Source: Morinoia aosen (lineage: Eukaryota > Arthropoda > Malacostraca > Amphipoda > Talitridae). Taken from it: a stretch of DNA of 64,000 bases. The notes under the pieces were generated by a model. The model was not told the origin of the DNA and did not search any database. It saw only the letters and a program-made list of their open reading frames with translations. The stretch lies in the NCBI GenBank assembly GCA_030386875.1, contig CM059564.1, positions 41,808,075 through 41,872,074 on the forward strand. The letters run 5' to 3'. Below are positions 22,757-34,059 of the stretch, piece by piece. The stretch's first letter is position 1; each line of letters starts with the position of its first letter. The position numbers and the translations under genes are program-made.

Positions 22757-24260
22757 AGCAGATAAATAAAAACAAACAATTTAACATAAAAATTAGAAAA
22801 ACTTCTGGAAAAATCAGACATCAAAATGAGAAGACAAGCACTTCTTAAAATATATTACAAGATCTTCACCTAGTTAGTCATTTTCAACATCAAACAATTG
22901 GAATAATATTTGCATCTTCATTACACAACACACTTAGGCTCATTTTCCAGATTTTACATTTCAAGAGAAAAGTATATACTGCTAAAAGTACTGGCTAAAG
23001 TTTACTTTAGAATTATAAATTGGATAATTCAAGTGCATTTATTTGCTATGCATATTCGAAATTAAACCATTTTGAGGTATATAAGAGGTGAAAAAGGAGT
23101 AATCAGACTATCATAATTCTCCCAAAAATATCATCAGCTTGCCTAAATATTCTCTACACACCTGACAGGAAACATAGGACTACCAGGCTAATATTAACTT
23201 TTTAAAGTCAAGGTCAAAGGTCCAAGCACGAAAATAGCCTTACTGATGAGACATCACTTTACGGAACTAAATGGACTCTCTGGAATAACTACTTGTTGCT
23301 GCACATCAGTCACGAGAATAACACCTTGCAAATATTAACTAAAAATACATTTTTTAATCTCATCTTCAGGACTGCCAAGTTAATTAGATGAGTAAAAGAG
23401 TGCTGGTTACGCCGCTTAGTATGAGAAAGTGCTACCATTATATAACAAGTTGAAAATCTCTTTTACGAAACGAAATACAAATAGATTATTAAAAGTACGT
23501 TTTTTTTCTTATGAGAAATAATAGTTTACACAGCATAGCAAAAGAATGCGTAACGGCATAATCTAATAGAAAATAATAATGCTACAGTCATCGATGGCAA
23601 TTCCTAGTTAATTGTTGCCGTAGAAAACAAATGTATAATGAGGTGCAAGAGGTAAAACTTGTTCAGGACTTTATGCGTACGGCTGACGTACAAATACATA
23701 ATCGGAAGCTCCGAAGTTTTTACAAATAATTGCTTTGCTACTAAATTGTCCGGTAATAATTTTTGAACAAAAACAATTCAAGTGATTTTGAATTGCCTTG
23801 AAGCAGCCAATTTAGGAATGTTTGACGTATCAAGTAAATGAGACAAGAAGCACACTCCCGGCGCTTATGGTAACAAACGTACTATAAACTTACACCAACT
23901 GAACACCAACTCTATCTGATTTAGTTGTTAGTTTCAACAGCCAAATATGTAAACTGAAATACTAGCAACTTTAAATTTTATTCGATCAATATGTATTAAA
24001 AGAAGAAGACAACGCAATGCATACCGTCAGCAGGTGAGTCATTTAAACAGTTGATGGCCTCTTTTGTCATAGAGGTTGCGAGTTCGAGCCTTGCAATGCA
24101 AGCCCGATATTTCTTAAGATTTGTTAGAGGATGTAAGTTAGATTAAATTCCTTACTAAAATCACGGGTATGAAATGGATATCCAGGCCCAATGGCTAGTG
24201 CGTCGTGATAACATTTTGAATTTTAAAGTGTGATTTATTATATTTTTAACTTAATTTGTA
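22757..24260. other. 5' flank of MAPKAPK2, no clear core promoter
   Basis: AT-rich. I see no convincing TATA box or initiator on the minus strand. Around 24020-24110 there is a tRNA-like fragment with GAGTTCGAGCC (B-box-like), too degraded to call. Confidence 0.4.
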
Positions 24261-24269
24261 GCTTATCAG

Positions 24270-24740
24270 CCAATAGCAGAACCAGGCTGAGCAGCAGCTA
24301 CTTCCGCAGCAAGGCCTCTATATAAGAAGCACTCAATGTTTGGCAGCTTAACTTTTTACGTGTGACTCTTCGAAGCAACAGCTTGTGGCAAAGACTTTTC
24401 ACTTGTGGGGCCCAGAAATAAGGTCTTTAATTCAATAATAAATAAGTATTTTTAAAACTATAAAATTCCTCTTGCCAGTCTGGCAACATGATGCCTTACA
24501 GACAGTTAAAACCCACATCCGGTCCTATATATAAGGTGTGCCAGCTACACTTGCAGTCCATTCAACAAAAACTTGCTACACTAACAGCATTTCTATAGTG
24601 TCATGCGAGGAAGATTGCCTGGGTGTGTTGTGTTTGTGTATATCATTGAATTGTGTGGTTAGGCAGAACTAGTAAAAATCTGTTCTTCAACGTTGTGTTA
24701 GGTCACATGAATAAAAGCCAACAGGCTTTCATTTATATAA
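24270..24740 (+). promoter_or_regulatory. Promoter/LTR-like segment with two TATA motifs
   Basis: CCTCTATATAAGAAGC (about 24316) and TCCTATATATAAGGTGTGC (about 24524) are good TATA boxes. AATAATAAATAAG and later GAATAAAAGCC provide poly(A)-like signals downstream. The arrangement resembles solo LTRs or fragments of them. No paired LTR, primer-binding site or gag/pol frame was found. The AATAAAAGCCAACAGGCTT end recurs at 21838 and 24764. Confidence 0.3.
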
Positions 24741-25254
24741 AAACATATAAATATAACATATTTAAATAAAAGCCAACAATGCCAGCTAGCTCAATTTCCA
24801 CATTCTAATTTCATGTCTGTGTTCAATGTTTCCATATTCATTTTACTGAGTGTATTGATTGATGTTTAACTGATTTTAAATAAGTTGATTATTATTTTGC
24901 TCTATGAGATTTAAATGTATTTTGGCTGGCATATACGAGTTCGTACAGCGACATTGTACTACCGCTTTTATTTCACTAGATAATGCTCATGACCAAATTC
25001 GATATTATCTCTTTAAGCGCTTTGTTGAATTCATTGCTACATTGATTTACGCCACGTTCTTGATTGCCCTAAAAGATCTTTGTCTTAATTTAAGTTTGCT
25101 AAATTCACTTTCTATTCCTTCGACTAGTTTCATTTGACTGGTGGACCGTTAGCATTTGTATTGCTAGTTTTATAAGTATTGTCATCCGTAAAACTTATTG
25201 CTAATGTACGTGTTCCTCGCCCAAGTTTCACCTGTCGTATTAGCTATGTATGTT
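24741..25254. other. No supported feature
   Basis: AT-rich. The 77-codon frame at 24904-25137 is unrecognised. Confidence 0.35.
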
Positions 25255-25362
25255 TTCCCCTCTCAGAACCAAATTCATTTCCCCTCTCTGAACCTCGTTA
25301 TCACTTCACGGAACCTTGTTATCACCTCTCGGAACCTTGTTATCACTTCACGGAACCAATAT
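25255..25362. repeat. ~20-23-bp tandem repeat
   Basis: About five units of CCTCTCGGAACCTTGTTATCA-like sequence, alternating CCTCTC and CTTCAC variants. Confidence 0.8.
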
Positions 25363-25657
25363 CCCGTACGCTTATGAACCCCAAATAAACTGACGACGCA
25401 TGAAGATGACCATTCATCTCCAAGTCACCACATTCCACCTTCACGTTGGTCACACCTTACACTCTATAGCTTTATTCAATTGTTTTCACCTTAAGCTTAG
25501 ATCAAGCCACATTGACCTCTCCGCAGTGCAATCTCGCAGTTAATACGATAGCCCAAACAAGAGCAACTCCTCATACTTCATAACAGAATACGTTCCGAAG
25601 AGCATGAGTCCATGTCACATTATCTTTCTCTAAGCAGGCAAGTACTTTACCTTATTC

Positions 25658-25678
25658 TCTCTCTCTCTCTCTCTCTCA
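25658..25678. repeat. (CT)n microsatellite
   Basis: About ten CT dinucleotides after TTATT. Confidence 0.9.
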
Positions 25679-25679
25679 T

Positions 25680-27070
25680 TACTTGGGTCCATTAAGTTTG
25701 GCCAAGAGCTCTACAGCAGTTGTTTACAGCTACACAACGTGCTAAGTATAGCTCGTTGTTGAGTATCGACGAGTATAGAAGGTACGTTCTTCCATATTAT
25801 AGTCTGCCAAAGGTTGATGAACGTGGAATCGCAACTCTTCGATTTTAAAACTCTATTCAAGTGTAAAGATTCCTTGTAGGCGGATGTGCGCTCAAAAATC
25901 GTTCTTCAGTTTTAGTGGGAAGCCTTGAAATGCCTCCTATATATAGAGAGAACACATTTCTATAGACGGTGATCCGTAGAATCCGCAAATCCTCAGCTCA
26001 GGGTGAAAATTTAAGCCATCCTTTCTGGTAAATTTTCAATTAGACGTAAAAAAAAACGCAACAGAACTAAAAATCCTGGTACAGGTTTGAAATACAGGTC
26101 TCACTTCTGTCTCGTAGCACCTTGGTCGAGCGCGCAAACCTAAATACGTATAAATAATGTTTGTTACGTTGCAGTAGACGTTTTTATCTGTTCTTAGTCT
26201 TTGCTTAGTGTATATCACAATTCCTATTTCCTATCTCAGGAATGTGTATATCACAATTTTCTACCGCTATACAATTAACATTTGCCGTTTTTCATATTCT
26301 TCCACATGACGTTCACCGATGAAGTTCTCTATGAATGCAGACTAGTACGAGTGGCAGAAGTGTGCATATTCTGGCGACGACTGTACTCATTTTATTCATT
26401 TTTACATTATTCTGGGTAATAGCCTAAGAAAAAACAGAGTTGAACATGATTGACAAAAAAATAGCGTTTATTAAAACAAGGAACAAATTTATTTCACTGA
26501 ACTCTCATAAATATATCCCAATCTACAGTTGGTTTGTATTCATTTTAACGAGGCATGCAAACATTGACTAGAGTTGTATTATAGCCAAGCATGATTAATA
26601 AACTGATATTCCAGTAGCCATGTCCTACACTCTCCGTCGGTATCAAAGAGAGGAATTGCCTGTACTTAATTGAAAAAATTAAATTAGTTCCCTGAAGTGT
26701 TTTTTGGACTGCACTGTCGAGTAGCAGTTCCTTCCTCATCCTGAAATCGATGAATATCTGATGCCGGTGCCAGTTCAATGAAGGTGGTTGTGATAACGGT
26801 AACATGAGTACAAAATGTGGACGTTAAAGGGTTAAGGAGCGTATGGTGTGTAAAAAAATAACTCCACGATAAAATGGCTTTAACACTAACATGAATCAGA
26901 ACCGATAATTGAATCTAAATTATCAGCGTTTGCAGGAACAGTGTCGATTGTTGGCTGATGCTTGTTATTTACCTTATTCAAGCCTTGATTTTGCACAAAC
27001 TTCTTGCACATTCTAAACTCGAAAAGCCCTAGCAATAATCTGAGTAAATTAATTTGCTGTGTCGAAGTTG
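25680..27070. other. Intergenic, no supported gene
   Basis: The 86-codon minus-strand frame at 26545-26805 has reasonable composition, but I cannot place it in a family or extend it across splice sites. Confidence 0.35.
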
Positions 27071-27077
27071 AAATGAA

Positions 27078-27112
27078 AAAGCCTTGGGGTTCGAGTCCCC
27101 TCACCCCGGTAC
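27078..27112 (+). ncRNA. tRNA-like T-arm fragment
   Basis: TTGGGGTTCGAGTCCCCTCA has a perfect B box and T-stem, followed by CCCCGG. No matching D-arm or anticodon arm lies upstream at the right distance. It is probably the remnant of a tRNA-derived repeat and not a working tRNA. Confidence 0.35.
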
Positions 27113-28258
27113 TTCTCTAGTGAAATTTATCGATTTTTCTGGTGATATAGAAAACCGATTATGCTGGTAAGACAAGTTAAGGGACACCCTTCTACTCAAT
27201 AAGTTTATAATACACTACTTCTTCCATCTTTATCCAAAGCATAAAAAAGTACTGTAATTCCAAACAATAACAATAAAACAATATTGCATTTTGTAACGCC
27301 CGAGTTACATTTCAAGATTACTTGCAATTTGTAGCAGCAACCGAATAACACTACATCTGAACGCATCACTGAGTTAAAAAACGTTAAATATCACATGTTT
27401 TAGTAGAGTCGAGTACGGAAGGCAGAAGGGAAGCTATAACAACTTTAATAGGACATTTCTTGTGGAGAAATTAAATTAACCACTCATATATTTCAAAAGT
27501 TTTCCACATTTCATAATAAACTTTCACATTAAAATTAACCAACAAAAGGTCGACGAATTTGCACATCAAGTTTCAGAATAAAAAAAATCCCTCCATTTTT
27601 GAATTGAGAGGGTGGGTCACAAGAAACCAAATCGTTCTGTAAATATTTAAACTACGTACATAAACTATCCTCCAACTCGTTATGTGAGTTGACGTATACA
27701 TTTATTCTTTGGAAAACACATTCTAATAATACATATACCTGTAGCAGAAAGCATCCAAAGCAGAGCACGAGAAATTGCAACTAACATCTTCGTTGTTATT
27801 TTGAGCATTCAAATCTAAAATTAGGAAAATTCATATCTAAAAATAAATTTTATTCTTTCGAGAAAAGTGCGAAAATTCAGAAGGATGAGCTTAAAATACG
27901 ATTGAATCTTTTTACAAAACGTACTTTCTCCGTTGACAGAGAACTAACCATTTTATTTAGGATTTGCATGAGCCTTTTTCAATCCCAGTCTGGTTCTTGA
28001 CGTATTTTCGCCAAAGTGTGATGAGCTTTTATGATTATTTTTAACAAACAACGAAAACTGAGGGATAAGGATGTAAGAGGAAATTTTCTACTTATAGAGC
28101 TTGCAATTCTCTCACCTGCTTCTTTTGCAATTAGGATCAGAAAGATATTTTAACAGCCCAATTCTAACAATGGAGCGATATATAAAGAGCCATGTAGTTT
28201 GATCCACACCTAGAAACACAAGGTACGTGTAATATAATTTAAAAATGTAAGTTACTAG

Positions 28259-28353
28259 TTAGAGGGACCTCTTGGTGGCAATGCTGCGGATGGCAACAAT
28301 CGCAGCCAGTTCCCCTCTGGACTTGGCATCGTCAACAGTAAAATTTCGGTCAA
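28259..28353 (-). CDS. Candidate terminal exon, unknown protein
   Basis: A 95-bp minus-strand stretch follows the acceptor GGAACATAG and encodes about 30 residues containing DDAKSRGELAAIVAIRSI, then ATKRSL and TAA. The composition looks like a real helical protein end. It lies directly beside the TIR of the MITE at 28365 and sits in sequence that interrupts the arylsulfatase-like duplicate. No upstream exon was identified. It could be captured or chance sequence. Confidence 0.28.
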
Positions 28354-28362
28354 CTATGTTCC

Positions 28363-28634
28363 TAGAGGGCCGTTTACACTAGGGGACATTTCGACCGTGA
28401 GGCGCGACACATGTATACGAGGCTCACCTCTGAGTCTCAAATTTGTGTGTGTTTATACGAAGTTCCCTATTCGCCGCGGTAGTTCCGAGGTTCTGGAGTG
28501 TCGTGCAATACGAATTCGATCAGGGCGAATAGGGAACTTCGTATAAACACACAAGTATGAGCCTGAGTGGTGAGCTTCGTATACACGTGTTGCGCCTCAC
28601 GGCCGAAATGTCCCCTTGTGTAAACGGCCCTTAA
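28363..28634. mobile_element. Foldback MITE, TA-target type, copy 1
   Basis: The arms start GAGGGCCGTTTACAC and end GTGTAAACGGCCCTT. They pair across about 100 bp each, including TATACGAAGTTCCCTATTCG and its complement, around a ~50-bp asymmetric loop. The same family is at 44461-44716. The left flank is TA and the right flank AA, so the target duplication is imperfect here. Confidence 0.88.
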
Positions 28635-29380
28635 ATAAGATGAAGGCTAAGTACTTACTCTAACTACTCCTAAATAGATACCGCTAACTTTCATCTATAC
28701 TTCCGTGTTTTCATTGGTCTTGTTCCGCTCTTGTCTTACTTAGTCATTATCTAGTTAAGAGTATTCAGAGCTAAGAAGATATCTCAGAGGTGAGTGGACT
28801 ATTAATTTATGTGAGTTGTTGCTATGTTTTACTATGCCTGTTGAAGCTATGACTATTGATATATGTGTCTATTGATGTCGATTAAATTGATTTGCCTATT
28901 GGATAGGTTATTTGATTTGGCATCATTAATATTTCTGGTATGCTGGGCAAGAAAATTATGTCATAAGGCAATACGAAAATCAGATAAATCAATTTTAGGC
29001 TGCTGCGCTGGTTCAATACCCCACTACGGCGGGATGATTCATCAGAGCTGGCAGCTACTGCGGTAATCGTAGAAAACGAAAGCATGCAGGAGAGGGCATT
29101 TGGGAAACTCTTCTACTTAATGAGCTTCATTTTCATTCACTTTAGGACATGCGCTTAAAAACACTTTTAATCAAAAATGTGGTTGTGAAATAGATAAATT
29201 ATTAGCAATACTTTTAATTTCAAGAAATTCGGAACATTTTTATAAGAACATATCTAAGGAGCAAAAAATGACATTCCAATAGCTTTACAAACAATGTAGA
29301 TTAATGCAGAAGTAAATAATAAAGCAAAACAAAATTTAATAAAGCAGTAGTTCAAAAGAAAATCAAGAGCTGCCAAGAAA

Positions 29381-29536
29381 CAGACGCGCATGAAAGGTGT
29401 GAAGAGGGAAAACCAAGCAACTGACGTGCATAAAATGCATGTAGAGGGAAAACCAAGCAACTGACGTGCATAAAAGGCATGTAGAGGGAAAACCAAGCAA
29501 CTGACGTGCATAAAAGGCATGTAGAGGGAAAACTCC
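29381..29536. repeat. 40-bp minisatellite derived from an exon 4 splice donor
   Basis: Four units of exactly 40 bp, each containing on the minus strand the coding end [13 protein letters not shown] sequence CTACATGCCTTTTATGCAC followed by the donor GTCAGT. The same junction occurs once in the working arylsulfatase exon 4 at 40050. The units differ from each other by only a base or two. Confidence 0.88.
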
Positions 29537-30170
29537 GTTGCTATGAACCAACTATATCATATGCAGTACTTATTCGAACGAAGCTGCCATGTCTCAGTTA
29601 CGATAGGTGGTTAAAAGTTCATGAAAGAAAATAAATGTTGCTTTTGGAATTACGTCTCTACTTCTTTGAATTCGAAGCTAACCCACGACCATGAAAAAAC
29701 ATGAAACATTGAAGCTTGTAAGTACGTATAAAAAGTGCAACATAATACTTTCACACGCGAATAATTTCGAAATAATGTAATTATTCTCACATTTTATCAT
29801 TTTTTAGTTTGATCGTGGTGCCCGTCTTTTTTTATGCCAGAATTTTTATGTTGATCTGCCATCTTCCTCTTTCTAAAAAAAATAATTCCGAAAGGAATGA
29901 GTCAAGGATAGACGCAATTAATTTCAAAATATAATATGTACTGTTTTTTGTATTTTTATTTATTTATTTTGTTTTGATCGCGGTGCCTGTCCTACATGTG
30001 CTAGTACTCTGATTTTTTCCATGCTAGTTCCCTGTTATAAAAAAAATTGTTCCGAAAGAAATACGCCAGGTGATGGTCACCAACCACAAGTCTGGACCCC
30101 ATGGGCTTCTCTATTGAGGATCTGCAGAAGAAAGCTCGTGAAAATTAGCACAAACATCGACATCTGAGGA

Positions 30171-30445
30171 CGCTTTATTTCCAATCAAGCCTTATACCAA
30201 TCATCTTGTACATTGGTTTTTCAAATGCCTTATAACTAACACCAGGACGCCATGACGGTTTCCCCCGGTCAAGACCGGTACCCATTTCAGACACATGGGT
30301 AGAGTGGGGGTATTGTGCATTGAATTCTTTCCCTATACTCAACAGAGAAAATCGCCACCCAGAGCCGGGATTCGGACCCTCGATGCCTTCACGGAAGGGC
30401 AGGTCCTTAAACCACACAGCTATTACAAGCACCCAACATTCGGGT
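30171..30445 (-). mobile_element. tRNA-derived SINE, copy 1
   Basis: On the minus strand it has a tRNA-like head with TAGCTGTGTGGTTTAAGG (A-box region) and GGGTCCGAATCCCGG (B-box region). The body contains GATTTTCTCTGTTGAGTATA, AATGGGTACCGG and GTTAGTTATAAGGCATTTG, and the tail is TTGATTGGAAATAAAG. The same body is present at 46658-46918 on the plus strand. A 120-codon open frame through it is accidental. Confidence 0.85.
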
Positions 30446-30449
30446 AATA

Positions 30450-31165
30450 TCTTGTAAAAGTTAGCGGTTCCTCTGCTGATGTAGATAACCGGTTGGTCAT
30501 GCTGGTAAAACAAGTAAAGGGACACCCTTCTACTCAAGGAGTTTATATTTCACACCCTCCCCTCCTTGAATTGAAAGCATAAAAAAGTATTGTAATTCCG
30601 CACAGAAGTAATTGCAATTTGCAGCAACCGAATAACACTCCAAGATTAACATTGCATCTGAACGCATCACTAAGTTGAAAAACATTAAGGATTACATGTT
30701 TTGCTTGAGTCAAGTACTGAAGGCAGACTTTGAGTGATAATTTAATTTTAATATATTTCCTGTAGAGAAGTTAAATTCAGCACACGTTGTATGCATCCGA
30801 TGATTTACTGGTACGTCATCCTCAGGCTATAGTAAACACTCTTATATTTCAAAAATTTTCAACAATTCATAACAATTTTTCACATTAAAATTAACCAACA
30901 AAACATCGAATAATTTGCACATAAATTTCTGTGTGGAAAAAAAAATGCCCTCCGCTTTTGAGTCGAGAGGGTGGGTCACAAAATATCGAATCGTTCCGTA
31001 TCTTATAAAACTATGCTCATGAATCACCCACCAGCGACTCGTTATGTGAGCTGATACATCAATGAATTTTTTTGAGAACACTTTCTAATAATACGCATAC
31101 TTGTATCGAAAGTATCCAAAACACAGTGCGAGGAATTGCAGCTAACGCCTTTGTTGTTTGTTTAG
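30450..31165 (-). repeat. Duplicate of the 27.1-27.8 kb block
   Basis: Shares GGGACACCCTTCTACTCAA, the AAAAAGTA.TGTAATTCC block, CATCTGAACGCATCAC, GAGAGGGTGGGTCACAA and ACTCGTTATGTGAG with 27165-27700, in the same orientation and order. No coding content was recognised. Confidence 0.75.
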
Positions 31166-31177
31166 TTTAGATGATTA

Positions 31178-31430
31178 TGATTATTGGTTAGTTTAAGCCT
31201 CCCTAACCGTTAAAAAAAGAGCGTTTCGAAGAGAGGAAGGCACCGTTAAGTATGGAGATAAGGGAATGCGGTATCTATGCAGAAGCTGCATAGAAATAGA
31301 AAGTTGAGGAAAGAAGTTCTTGAAGCAAGATCAAAGTTGAAAAAGAAAGTAGTAGGTGCTGAAAAACAGGACAGCAGTGAGCCGAAAAAAGGGGGTTATT
31401 AGCATAACAAAAAAAAACATTTTATTTCAA
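31178..31430 (-). repeat. Partial ~360-bp interspersed repeat
   Basis: Has the GGTTAGTTTAAGCCTCCCTAA edge, AAGGCACCGTTAAGTATGGA, the AAAGTAGTAGGTGCTGAAAA block and ATTTTATTTCAACA. The GC-rich terminal block is lost. Confidence 0.7.
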
Positions 31431-31784
31431 CAGAAATACATCACAAAAAAACAGAACGTGGACGAATCACGCGGCACAACATGAGTATCGGAGTAAATAA
31501 GTAGATCCGAAAAATAAGAAAGTGCTCAAATTACAAGTGGAAAATAAATACATGGAATGGTTTTACTCCTCACAACTCAATGTTCACAGTGGAATGTTTG
31601 CCCAAGGACATCACGCTCCTAAAACTGTAACAGGAAACTGGTGAGACTTGATGGCTATCTCCGATTAACGAATTATAGTCCATACCATTCATTCAAAATA
31701 TACCTTCGATAACGTATGGGAATTTCATTGCGCTAGGAGGTGACACAAAAAAAAATTTAAGGTGTAAGTCGGAGATCATAAAAA
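31431..31784. other. Left side of the transposon target
   Basis: AT-rich sequence ending in one unit of the 68-bp tandem repeat (31724-31784) into which the CAGGG element inserted. Confidence 0.6.
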
Positions 31785-32702
31785 CAGGGTGCGTACAGGC
31801 TCTGAGGTTCAAAATTCCACTACTTTTTCATGACTTTTTATGCCAACCAAATCACATTTTCACTACCTCTCTCTGCCCAAAATAATGTCACACAAAGTTA
31901 AATTGCAGCACAATAAATGTATTTCAGTCATAAACTTCACAGAACATTCATCATTACTTGCAGGTCTTGTTTTCATAAATGTGTAAATGATCATCACAAC
32001 ACCAAACAGTCATGCTGGACAGTTCAATAGCATCTGCTATGCATTTGCCAGTGCATTAAGTTTGTCATTAATTTCCGCATTCAGCCCCTTGAGTTGTTCT
32101 TGCTTGTCTTTGGCCGATTTCCTCAATGCATTTGACTTTGCCAACTCGCACGCGGTGCAAACCGCCATTGTTTTCAGTTTGGGATGCGGTGCTATCCATT
32201 GTTGAAAGTCTTTGTCTCGCAACCACAAGTTGTTCAAAGAACAACTGCCTGGCATGACGATAATTCCTCAGCTCAGTCTCGGCACCGTAACTCTAGTCAC
32301 ACACACACGGGATGGTCAAGACCGATGATAAAAACTCAGCTCGAAAATGTTCAACAGTGGCGACAGGTCAACAATGGTCCGAGCGAGCGCGTGTCTTCAG
32401 TCACACTGAGCGCGTTTGGTTTCACGTGACGCCTGAGAACCAATCAAAATCGCGGACACTAAAGACGTAGCTGTATCAACCAATCAGAGCCCAAGTAACA
32501 CTCGAAGGTTACTGACAACGCCTCGCTCAACGCGGACCAAACGGAAGGAAAATTTTCAACAGTAAAATTTTCTTTTCAAGAAAAACCTAAACTTTCATGA
32601 CTTTCAATGACCATTTTTAAAATTCCACTACTTTCGAGGCCTTGAATTTTATTTCCGAAATTCAACTACTTTCCATGCTTCTCCATGCCTGTACGCACCC
32701 TG
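31785..32702. mobile_element. 918-bp CAGGG-ended DNA transposon
   Basis: Perfect 16-bp terminal inverted repeats (CAGGGTGCGTACAGGC) with subterminal TTCCACTACTTT direct motifs on both sides. The target duplication TAAAAA lies at 31779-31784 and 32703-32708. The uninterrupted target is visible one repeat unit away at 32771-32776. Inside, a minus-strand frame (32255-32037) reads WLRDKDFQQWIAPHPK, then AVCTACELAKSNALRKSAK. This resembles the N-terminal zinc-finger region encoded by many hAT-like transposons. The remainder of the transposase is absent, so the copy is non-autonomous. Confidence 0.88.
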
Positions 32703-32842
32703 TAAAAAGTCGCTCCAACGCTTTGCTAGGAGGTGACACAAAAGAAATTGAAGGTGTAAGTCGGAGATCATAAAAAGTCGCTCCAACGCTTTGCTAGGAG
32801 GTGACACAAAAGAAATTGAAGGTGTAAGTCGGAGATCATAAA
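32703..32842. repeat. 68-bp tandem repeat (transposon target)
   Basis: Two and a part units with a 68-bp period (GTCGCTCCAACGCTTTGCTA at 32709 and 32777), continuing the unit left of the transposon at 31724-31784. Confidence 0.85.
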
Positions 32843-33683
32843 AATGCAAAAAATAAGCGTTTACTCATTATCAGGTCAGGAATGATTTTCATTAGCCATT
32901 AAGGCTTCCAAACTTTAAAACAATTTGTCACATTTTTCTCCTCAAACCTGGAAGCGTGGATGTGTACTAATTTCGCGAAAGGTAAAGAGGAATAACGCGT
33001 GCGAGTCAAATAACGTTCGAGTGTCATCTATCTCAACTTCAGCTTATTTTTCAATCACTAACCGTTTTCCTAAAATAAGCATTCAGTTCGAAAATACTTC
33101 CAACTACCATTAACACTCGTAAATGAACAAGAGTTGAGCACATATACATATATAACTTCCTGAACAATTTAATCAAAAATGATAATTTCACCTGATAAGA
33201 CTTCCTTCAAGCGAATGAATGCCCACCATTACTTTCATTCTCAACAGCTTATATTTCAACCATAGCACCATCTCCGCTGCATAACATTTCGCACAAAAGC
33301 GAGGAAATGTAAACAATTTAAATTGTTTAAACAATTAATGCCAGCTGCTGTCGTCGTCCTGTTCACTTTACCAGGCAACGAAAGAATTCATATGAGGGGG
33401 AAACCTTTAAAAGCAATATAGTTACCTCTAGGGTGTAAAAAAAGTATTCAATCGGCGGTAAATAATTCAAGTACTTGATAATTTAAAAAATAATTCAATT
33501 AAATTTTATTTGTAAAATGGCACAGACAGAATACAAAGAAAGTGTGTGTGTTTTGTATAAAAGTAGGTGGCAAATATAGAAATACCTACATAAAGCTGAA
33601 GAGGTCAATGATGGAGGAAAGGTTGAGAATGGCTGTCTTAGAGCATTAATTCACCTAGCATCCTCTAGTATTTAAGTTGTTTA
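32843..33683. other. 3' flank of arylsulfatase, nothing recognised
   Basis: AT-rich. A poly(A) signal for the minus-strand arylsulfatase may lie here, but I could not single one out. Confidence 0.4.
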
Positions 33684-33960
33684 AATGCCCGAATCATTCT
33701 ACCTAGAGCAGCTCAATACGGACAGAAGACGCTCGGACAGAACAGTCTAGCATTTAATAAATTGTTTAAATGCACGAATCATTTTATCTAGAGCAGCTCA
33801 ATATGGACAGAAGACGCTCGGACAGAACAGTCTAGCATTTAATAAATTGTTTAAATACACGAATCATTTTCTCTAGAGCAGCTCAATATGGGTAGCAGAC
33901 GCTCGGGCAGGGCAGTCACAGCAGGTCGGGAACGGCTCACAGGAGCGGTCACCACAGCAA
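33684..33960. repeat. ~86-bp tandem repeat across the arylsulfatase stop codon
   Basis: Three units contain CTAGAGCAGCTCAATA, AGAAGACGCTCGGACAGAAC and CATTTAATAAATTGTTTAAA. The rightmost unit is the coding end of arylsulfatase on the minus strand (CCCGAGCGTCTGC...GAGCTGCTCTAG). The two other units lie downstream of the stop and keep a copy of the same terminal codons and TAG. Confidence 0.85.
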
Positions 33961-34059
33961 GGCTGGGACCGCGTCTCGTGGTCTGCAGTGGCCGACTGCA
34001 TCCACGTCATCGTCTGCATGTGCTGCGTACGCCATCCACTCATATTCTCCAAGGCGGTC
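33873..34059 (-). CDS. ARSA: ARSA-like exon 10 (stop codon)
   Basis: 61 codons plus TAG after the acceptor TTTCTGCAG. It contains the [17 protein letters not shown] cysteine cluster, and the last ~14 codons belong to the tandem repeat at 33684-33960. Confidence 0.92.

Larger units (their letters stand above)
27117..30125 (-). pseudogene. Decayed duplicate of arylsulfatase gene sequence (mosaic)
   Basis: Blocks of this interval match other parts of the window in order: 27117-27830 with 30450-31165; 27830-28205 with 39250-39605 (arylsulfatase intron 4); 28992-29390 with 39668-40040 (same intron); 29396-29533 with the 3' end of arylsulfatase exon 4; and 29540-30125 with 44765-45365 (upstream of that gene). 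All are in the same orientation. Similarity is moderate by eye (roughly 75-85 percent). The simplest reading is an old duplication of arylsulfatase-region DNA later interrupted by a MITE and other sequence. A dispersed repeat sampled by both places is the alternative. Confidence 0.6.

Noticed and set aside
24020..24110. Possible tRNA gene with GAGTTCGAGCC
   Set aside because: No complete cloverleaf: the D-arm and acceptor stem do not pair.
24270..24740. Solo LTR of a retrovirus-like element
   Set aside because: TATA and poly(A)-like signals are present, but no terminal TG...CA pair, duplication or primer-binding site could be fixed. Kept only as a low-confidence promoter-like segment.
27020..27112. 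Possible tRNA ending TTGGGGTTCGAGTCCCC
   Set aside because: Only the T-arm is convincing. The preceding 70 bases lack anticodon and acceptor stems; kept only as a fragment.
30175..30537. 120-codon minus-strand open frame
   Set aside because: Coincides with the tRNA-derived SINE and contains its A and B boxes, so it is not a protein gene.
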